DNA of 9,723 nt from Bordetella parapertussis (GTDB taxonomy: Bacteria; Pseudomonadota; Gammaproteobacteria; Burkholderiales; Burkholderiaceae_B), in the NCBI GenBank assembly GCA_943331855.1, contig CALQNE010000124.1:1-9723 (forward strand), in the 5' to 3' direction. The notes beneath the pieces are model-generated. The model was given only the letters and a program-made list of their open reading frames with translations. It was not told the DNA's origin and searched no databases. Of this stretch, positions 6,365 to 9,723 are shown in pieces (the first letter of the stretch is position 1; every line of letters starts with the position of its first letter). The translations under genes and the position numbers were made by a program.

Positions 6365-7108
6365 TTAAATATTATCTAGCAATTGCAAGGCCAGCCACGC
6401 CACGGCCAACGGGCCCGCGTTGAACAAACCGTGCAGCAAGATTGCAGCGCCCACACCTCGCTGCACTCGTATCCAGCTCAACACCAACCCCGTGACCCAT
6501 TGCGGTGTCACGAGCACGACCATCATCCACCCTTCCATCTCAGTGAATTCAAAATTCTTAATATGTAACGCAGCAAAACCTAAGACAGACGCGTGCAGCA
6601 CAAACGGAAACGCACGTAGATACCAACGCAACCAGCGATAGCTCCACGCATGCAAGGCCGTGGTTCGCGCACCCACCCACCAAACGCACAAGACCGACGT
6701 CGCGAGCAAGCTACTGGCCCACCAGGTCAACCCATTAAGCAGAACAACCACCATCAAGGGCACAAACCACAAAGCGATCGCGGGTCGGCGCAAGCCAAAC
6801 CTGAACAATAATTCTTCAACCAGCGGCGCCCACAAGATCGCCTGTAGCCACGGTAAGTTGTGTACGCTGATTCGATGTGCGGCTCCGCTCATTTCAAACA
6901 CGGCCAGTACCGCTGGGCCCAGCACCAACAAATTGATTGCCCAAAGCGTCCCGGCCCACGCCAACAAACGCACCAGCGTGATGTTGGGCCACCAGTCCGT
7001 CAGCCAGCCACTCACACGGGTCGTCGGTGACACGTGACGCTTGACACTTGGGCGCCAAACAAAGCTCAAAAATTGTTTGAAGTCCTCACGAAACCGCGTA
7101 CCGATCAT
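6365..7108 (-). CDS. CPBP-family intramembrane metalloprotease (CAAX protease/Abi domain)
   Basis: Predicted multi-pass membrane protein of 247 residues with the three CPBP (Abi/Rce1-like) motifs: VEELLFR (97-103; Glu98, Glu99, Arg103), FAALH (178-182; His182) and HGLFN (226-230; His226, Asn230). Glu and His residues of this set form the intramembrane catalytic site in the family. Hydrophobic segments lie at about 46-70, 85-98, 109-144, 165-182, 194-213 and 219-242. A basic, cytoplasmic-looking N-terminus of about 40 residues precedes the first helix. The ATG at 7108-7106 overlaps the pth stop as ATGA, so translation is probably coupled to pth and the gene belongs to that operon. Known CPBP roles vary (prenyl-protein processing, bacteriocin immunity, peptide maturation); none can be chosen here. 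No bacteriocin-like small gene is seen nearby. Confidence 0.88.
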   Translation of the reverse strand: MIGTRFREDFKQFLSFVWRPSVKRHVSPTTRVSGWLTDWWPNITLVRLLAWAGTLWAINLLVLGPAVLAVFEMSGAAHRISVHNLPWLQAILWAPLVEELLFRFGLRRPAIALWFVPLMVVVLLNGLTWWASSLLATSVLCVWWVGARTTALHAWSYRWLRWYLRAFPFVLHASVLGFAALHIKNFEFTEMEGWMMVVLVTPQWVTGLVLSWIRVQRGVGAAILLHGLFNAGPLAVAWLALQLLDNI

Positions 7109-7701
7109 GTAGGATTATCGCGATGCAATTGACCTGTCGCTTTAGCAAAATCACCCGCTAAAAACAAAGGGATCACAGCGCGACAGCGCGTCACGCAGTT
7201 GTCGATGGCCTCTTGATCTTCGCGCCGCGGTGCGTGCAAGACAAAGTCGGCCACCTCTTGTGCCAACGATAAGGTACGCGGATGCCCGATGCCTAAGCGC
7301 AGACGCCAAAAGTTTGCGCTACCCAGCACGGACTCGATATCGCGCAAGCCATTGTGCCCAGCGTGCCCGCCCCCTTGTTTGACCTTAACCTGGCCAGGCA
7401 TCAAATCGAGTTCATCATGCAGCACTAGGATATTTTCTGGCGCAAGCTTATAAAACCGCGCCAAGGCGCCCACACATTGCCCCGACTTGTTCATGAAGGT
7501 TTGTGGCTTCGCTAAAAAAACTTGGTCGTTGGCCACACGCGTCTTGGCAACCATGCCAAAAAAAGTTTTTTCATGTGTGAAGCTTGTTTTTAAGTCTGTC
7601 GCAATATCATCCACCAGCCAAAAGCCGGCATTGTGACGGGTTTTGACATACTCATTGCCTGGGTTACCCAGGCCAACAATCAGTTTGATCGGTATCGACA
7701 T
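7105..7701 (-). CDS. pth: Peptidyl-tRNA hydrolase
   Basis: Cytoplasmic enzyme that releases peptides from prematurely dissociated peptidyl-tRNA and so recycles tRNA. With the ATG at 7701-7699 the protein has 198 residues and begins [15 protein letters not shown], as in the family. All key residues appear at a constant +3 offset from E. coli numbering: Asn13, His23 (catalytic base, in TRHNAG), Asn71 (TFMNKSG), Asp96 (LHDELD), His116 and Asn117 (GHNGLRD). The frame stays open upstream to a GTG at 7728, which would add nine residues, but that codon lies within a terminator-like hairpin, so I prefer the ATG, even though it lacks a strong ribosome site. It follows rplY with a 108-bp gap and overlaps the CPBP gene by four bases. 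A complete, ordinary Pth. Confidence 0.97.
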   Translation of the reverse strand: MSIPIKLIVGLGNPGNEYVKTRHNAGFWLVDDIATDLKTSFTHEKTFFGMVAKTRVANDQVFLAKPQTFMNKSGQCVGALARFYKLAPENILVLHDELDLMPGQVKVKQGGGHAGHNGLRDIESVLGSANFWRLRLGIGHPRTLSLAQEVADFVLHAPRREDQEAIDNCVTRCRAVIPLFLAGDFAKATGQLHRDNPT

Positions 7702-7710
7702 GTCTGCATT

Positions 7711-7754
7711 AGAAAGCAAAAGCCCCACCCGCGCAAAGCTTGGATAGGGCTTTT
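7711..7754 (-). terminator. Terminator-like hairpin between rplY and pth
   Basis: On the minus strand AAAAGCCC (7754-7747) pairs with GGGCTTTT (7725-7718). The next bases TATCC and GGGTG extend the stem to 13 bp with two G-U wobbles, around an 11-base loop. The stem ends in TTTT and is followed by GCTTTCT. Only about ten bases separate it from the pth ATG, so pth must rely on read-through or its own closely spaced signals. Confidence 0.6.
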
Positions 7755-7763
7755 ATTGAAGAC

Positions 7764-7790
7764 CCCTGGCAAAACCTGCGCCCGCCAGGG
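7764..7790. repeat. 7-bp-stem hairpin just after rplY
   Basis: CCCTGGC (7764-7770) and GCCAGGG (7784-7790) form a perfect stem with a 13-base loop, 19 bp past the rplY stop. There is no T-tract behind it. Together with the next hairpin it makes a tandem pair that could stabilise the rplY mRNA 3' end. Confidence 0.5.
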
Positions 7791-7809
7791 CAAAGCGTGC
7801 TTCTGATAC

Positions 7810-8439
7810 TTACGCGGCTGGGGCAGCGCCCGCAGCTGGAGCGCCAGCAGCTGGTTTGTCTTCGTCGTCAGCTGGACCACCTTTAACCAAGGCTGTTGCC
7901 AGCACAGGGTTCACATCGCCACGATGCGCAAGGTAAGTCACGCCTTTAGGCAAGGTGATGTCGGCCAAATGAATCGAAGCACCTGCCACCAAGTTTGTGA
8001 GGTCGACTTCGATAAAGTGAGGCAAGTCAGCAGGCAAGCAAGAGATTTCGATATCAGTAAAGAGATGCGAAATGATCGCTGCGCTGAGCTTCACTGCAGG
8101 TGAGCTATCTGCATTAGTAAAGTGCAAAGGCACCTTGGTATGCAGTTTTTGGTTTGCATCGACGCGTTGAAAGTCAACGTGCATCACAATTTGTTTGTAG
8201 GGATGCCATTGCACTGAACGCAGCAGCACTTGCTGGCTTTTGCCATCAAGCTGCATATCCAGAATGGATGAATGAAATAGTTCTTTGCGCAAGGCATGAA
8301 AAATTTCGTTGTGATCGAGTTCGATATTAGCGGGCTGTTCTTTGCCACCATAAACAATGGCTGGAACGCGGCTCGCACGGCGCAGGCGGCGGCTCGCACT
8401 CGATCCCTGTACGCTACGTGGGGTTGCATTGAATTGCAT
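7810..8439 (-). CDS. rplY: 50S ribosomal protein L25, general stress protein CTC form
   Basis: Binds 5S rRNA in the large ribosomal subunit. The 209 residues correspond to the long CTC/TL5 form: an N-terminal L25 beta-barrel domain (about 1-92; [16 protein letters not shown] at 17-32, [16 protein letters not shown] near 78-93) followed by the C-terminal CTC beta domain (about 95-185; [28 protein letters not shown]). The last 25 residues are an acidic then Ala/Pro/Gly-rich low-complexity tail, common in proteobacterial L25. The ATG is preceded by GGAG with a five-base spacer, a strong ribosome site. It sits between prs and pth, the normal order in this group, with hairpins on both sides that may allow it to be expressed at a level different from its neighbours. 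Confidence 0.97.
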   Translation of the reverse strand: MQFNATPRSVQGSSASRRLRRASRVPAIVYGGKEQPANIELDHNEIFHALRKELFHSSILDMQLDGKSQQVLLRSVQWHPYKQIVMHVDFQRVDANQKLHTKVPLHFTNADSSPAVKLSAAIISHLFTDIEISCLPADLPHFIEVDLTNLVAGASIHLADITLPKGVTYLAHRGDVNPVLATALVKGGPADDEDKPAAGAPAAGAAPAA

Positions 8440-8478
8440 AAAAACTCCAAATTAGGTGAAAAACACCCGGTTAAAACA

Positions 8479-8496
8479 CTGTTCGACATCGAACAG
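8479..8496. repeat. 18-bp palindrome in the prs-rplY gap
   Basis: CTGTTCGA (8479-8486) and TCGAACAG (8489-8496) are perfect inverted arms around CA. In RNA this is a 7-bp stem with an ACAU-type tetraloop; on the minus strand TGTTTT follows it, so it could act as a weak terminator after prs. As DNA it could be an operator for rplY, whose start lies 39 bp downstream. Confidence 0.45.
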
Positions 8497-8538
8497 CGAT
8501 GTTGCACACCACCGCGACCAGTGGCCTGCAAATTTTTT

Positions 8539-8556
8539 ATCCAGCCTAAGCTGGAT
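8539..8556. repeat. Hairpin immediately downstream of the prs stop
   Basis: ATCCAGC (8539-8545) and GCTGGAT (8550-8556) pair perfectly around CTAA, five bases past the prs stop codon. On the minus strand it is followed by AAAAAATTT, not a U-tract, so a role in mRNA 3' protection or processing is more likely than classical termination. Confidence 0.45.
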
Positions 8557-8561
8557 TAAAT

Positions 8562-9512
8562 TTAATCAACAAACAACGAACTCACTGATTCGGCGTTTGA
8601 AATACGTAAAATCGTTTCGCCGAGCAAGGCCGCACAAGAAAGCTGGCGAATTTTGCTACAGGCACGCGCCTGATCAGAAAGCGGAATAGTGTCGGTGACC
8701 ACAAGCTCGGTAAGCTCAGAGTCTTGGATACGTTCAATCGCACCGCCCGACAACACCGCATGGGTACAGTAGGCATACACGCCACCCGCGCCACGTTCTT
8801 TCAGCGCTTGCGCTGCTTTGCAAAGTGTGCCGGCCGTGTCAACCATGTCATCCATGATCAAACACGTGCGACCATCGACCTCACCAATAATGTTCATCAC
8901 TTCAGAGACGTTCGCTTTAGGCCGGCGCTTATCAATGATCGCCAGATCAGCTTCTAGCTGTTTAGCCAAGGCACGCGCACGCACCACGCCACCGATATCG
9001 GGAGAGACCACTACAAGGTTGGTTAAGTTACGGCGCCAGATATCACCGAGCAAAATCGGCCCTGCATAAATATTATCAACGGGGATATCAAAGAACCCCT
9101 GAATCTGATCTGCATGAAGATCCATCGTCAGGACGCGATCGACACCCGCCACTTGCAACATGTTCGCCACGATCTTGGCCGAGATGGCTACCCGGGCAGA
9201 GCGTGGACGACGATCTTGACGTCCATAACCAAAATACGGAATCGCAGCAGTGATACGCCCAGCTGATGCTCGGCGCAAGGCATCGACCATCACCATGATT
9301 TCCATGAGGTTGTCATTGGTTGGCGCGCAGGTTGGTTGCAACACAAACACGTCTTTACCGCGAACGTTTTCGTTGATCTCAACCATCACTTCGCCATCTG
9401 AGAAGCGCCCCACAGACATTTTGCCCAGAGACATATCTAGATGATTCACTACGTCAACCGCCAGCCGAGTATTGGCTGTGCCGGTAAAGATCATAAAACT
9501 ATCGTTGGCCAT
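8562..9512 (-). CDS. prs: Ribose-phosphate pyrophosphokinase (PRPP synthetase)
   Basis: Makes 5-phosphoribosyl-1-pyrophosphate from ribose 5-phosphate and ATP for nucleotide, His, Trp and NAD synthesis; a cytosolic hexamer in characterised homologues. With the ATG at 9512-9510 it has 316 residues, near the usual class I length, and begins [11 protein letters not shown]. Motifs: GRFSDGE (35-41), YGRQDRR (96-102), [12 protein letters not shown] (131-142; catalytic-site His133), IDKRRP (193-198; Lys195) and the PRPP-binding loop DDMVDTAGT (221-229). A GTG five codons upstream (9527) is in frame but lies outside the conserved start. Neither start has a clear Shine-Dalgarno. Only about 40 bases separate the tRNA-Gln terminator from the ATG and I find no good promoter there, so prs may depend on read-through from upstream. 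Confidence 0.97.
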   Translation of the reverse strand: MANDSFMIFTGTANTRLAVDVVNHLDMSLGKMSVGRFSDGEVMVEINENVRGKDVFVLQPTCAPTNDNLMEIMVMVDALRRASAGRITAAIPYFGYGRQDRRPRSARVAISAKIVANMLQVAGVDRVLTMDLHADQIQGFFDIPVDNIYAGPILLGDIWRRNLTNLVVVSPDIGGVVRARALAKQLEADLAIIDKRRPKANVSEVMNIIGEVDGRTCLIMDDMVDTAGTLCKAAQALKERGAGGVYAYCTHAVLSGGAIERIQDSELTELVVTDTIPLSDQARACSKIRQLSCAALLGETILRISNAESVSSLFVD

Positions 9513-9550
9513 GGTTAAGGCAATCACAGACAGTAAGTCAATCAGACAGA

Positions 9551-9621
9551 AAACAAAAAAGCTGTTGAACGAGCGCCTGGCACTTAATTGGCGAATCCAA
9601 TGGCAAACAAGTTCGACAGCT
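9551..9621 (-). terminator. Intrinsic terminator after tRNA-Gln
   Basis: On the minus strand AGCTGTCGAAC (9621-9611) pairs with GTTCAACAGCT (9570-9560), an 11-bp stem with a single C-A mismatch, followed directly by TTTTTGTTT. The 40-base loop contains a smaller ATTGG/CCAAT hairpin (9587-9591 with 9597-9601). The long loop is unusual, but the stem plus U-tract is convincing. Confidence 0.6.
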
Positions 9622-9635
9622 ACGCACTGTTGGGG

Positions 9636-9709
9636 CTGGGGAGGAAGGATTCGAACCTTCGCATGCCGGAATCAAAATCCGGTGCCTTAACCAGCTTGGC
9701 GACTCCCCA
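9636..9709 (-). tRNA. tRNA-Gln, anticodon UUG
   Basis: A complete cloverleaf can be folded from the minus strand. The acceptor is TGGGGAG (9709-9703) with CTCCCCA (9643-9637) and discriminator G at 9636. A D-arm with AGCTGGTTAAGGC follows, then an anticodon stem CCGGA/TCCGG around TTTTGAT with anticodon TTG at 9675-9673, and a T-arm GAAGG-TTCGAAT-CCTTC. The 3' CCA is not encoded (GCCC follows the acceptor), so it would be added by tRNA nucleotidyltransferase. G73 and the U-rich anticodon loop agree with bacterial glutamine tRNA identity. Its position directly ahead of prs is typical of Burkholderiales. Confidence 0.95.
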
Positions 9710-9723
9710 ACTAACTTTCAATC

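Noticed and set aside
6660..7037. A 125-codon plus-strand open frame opposite the CPBP gene
   Set aside because: It lies in the shadow of a gene with all three CPBP motifs, and its composition is Thr/Asn/Lys-rich without structure.
7702..7728. Extended pth start at the GTG at 7728
   Set aside because: The nine extra residues are not part of the family N-terminus, and the codon lies in the terminator-like hairpin; the ATG at 7701 gives the expected start.
8479..8496. LexA (SOS) box at the CTGT...ACAG palindrome
   Set aside because: The CTG and CAG ends are 12 bases apart rather than 10, and the centre is GC-containing rather than AT-alternating.
9513..9527. Extended prs start at the GTG at 9527
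   Set aside because: It adds five residues outside the conserved N-terminus and has no ribosome site; the ATG at 9512 gives the usual 316 residues.
1..9723. CRISPR array, toxin-antitoxin pair, prophage or secretion genes
   Set aside because: No regularly spaced repeats, no small paired genes beside the NYN gene, and no phage or conjugation proteins were found on either strand.

Overview
The window looks like chromosome of a betaproteobacterium, most likely Burkholderiales (Alcaligenaceae-like). The reasons are the order tRNA-Gln(UUG), prs, rplY, pth on one strand, the close resemblance of the encoded PRPP synthetase, L25 and Pth to that group as I remember them, and the TctB/TctA-type transporter, a family greatly expanded there. 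Base composition is roughly balanced to moderately GC-rich. All genes except one are on the minus strand, so the account below runs from right to left, in the direction of transcription.

Right part (9709 to 6365, minus): a housekeeping run. It holds tRNA-Gln with a strong terminator, then prs (PRPP synthetase), rplY (ribosomal protein L25/CTC), pth (peptidyl-tRNA hydrolase) and a CPBP-type intramembrane protease gene whose start overlaps the pth stop (ATGA). Palindromes or hairpins lie in both the prs-rplY and rplY-pth gaps. The hairpin just before pth is terminator-like and argues for a pth start downstream of it.

Middle (4807-6354, plus): a single acyl-CoA ligase-type adenylating enzyme. 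It converges on the CPBP gene and diverges from ychF (minus, 4684-3593), a translation-associated P-loop ATPase often found next to pth in proteobacteria. A 12-bp perfect palindrome lies in the divergent gap.

Left part (minus): a NYN-domain (PIN-like nuclease fold) gene at 3409-2753. It has a TTG start backed by a good Shine-Dalgarno, a plausible promoter of its own and a GC hairpin in its leader. Then comes a 245-bp gap with three copies of an 8-bp word (two direct, one inverted) inside a wider inverted repeat. After that is a catabolic cluster: an Ldh2/MDH2-family 2-hydroxyacid dehydrogenase close to E. coli YbiC (HcxB), tctB, and tctA running off the left edge. The dehydrogenase and carboxylate transporter probably handle import and oxidation of a hydroxycarboxylate. 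The binding-protein gene tctC, usually adjacent, is not seen.

I do not see a clear new multi-gene system. Most of the window is core genome. The least ordinary parts are the NYN gene with its leader, the repeat cluster at 2616-2730, the pth-coupled CPBP protease, and the hairpins between the housekeeping genes.
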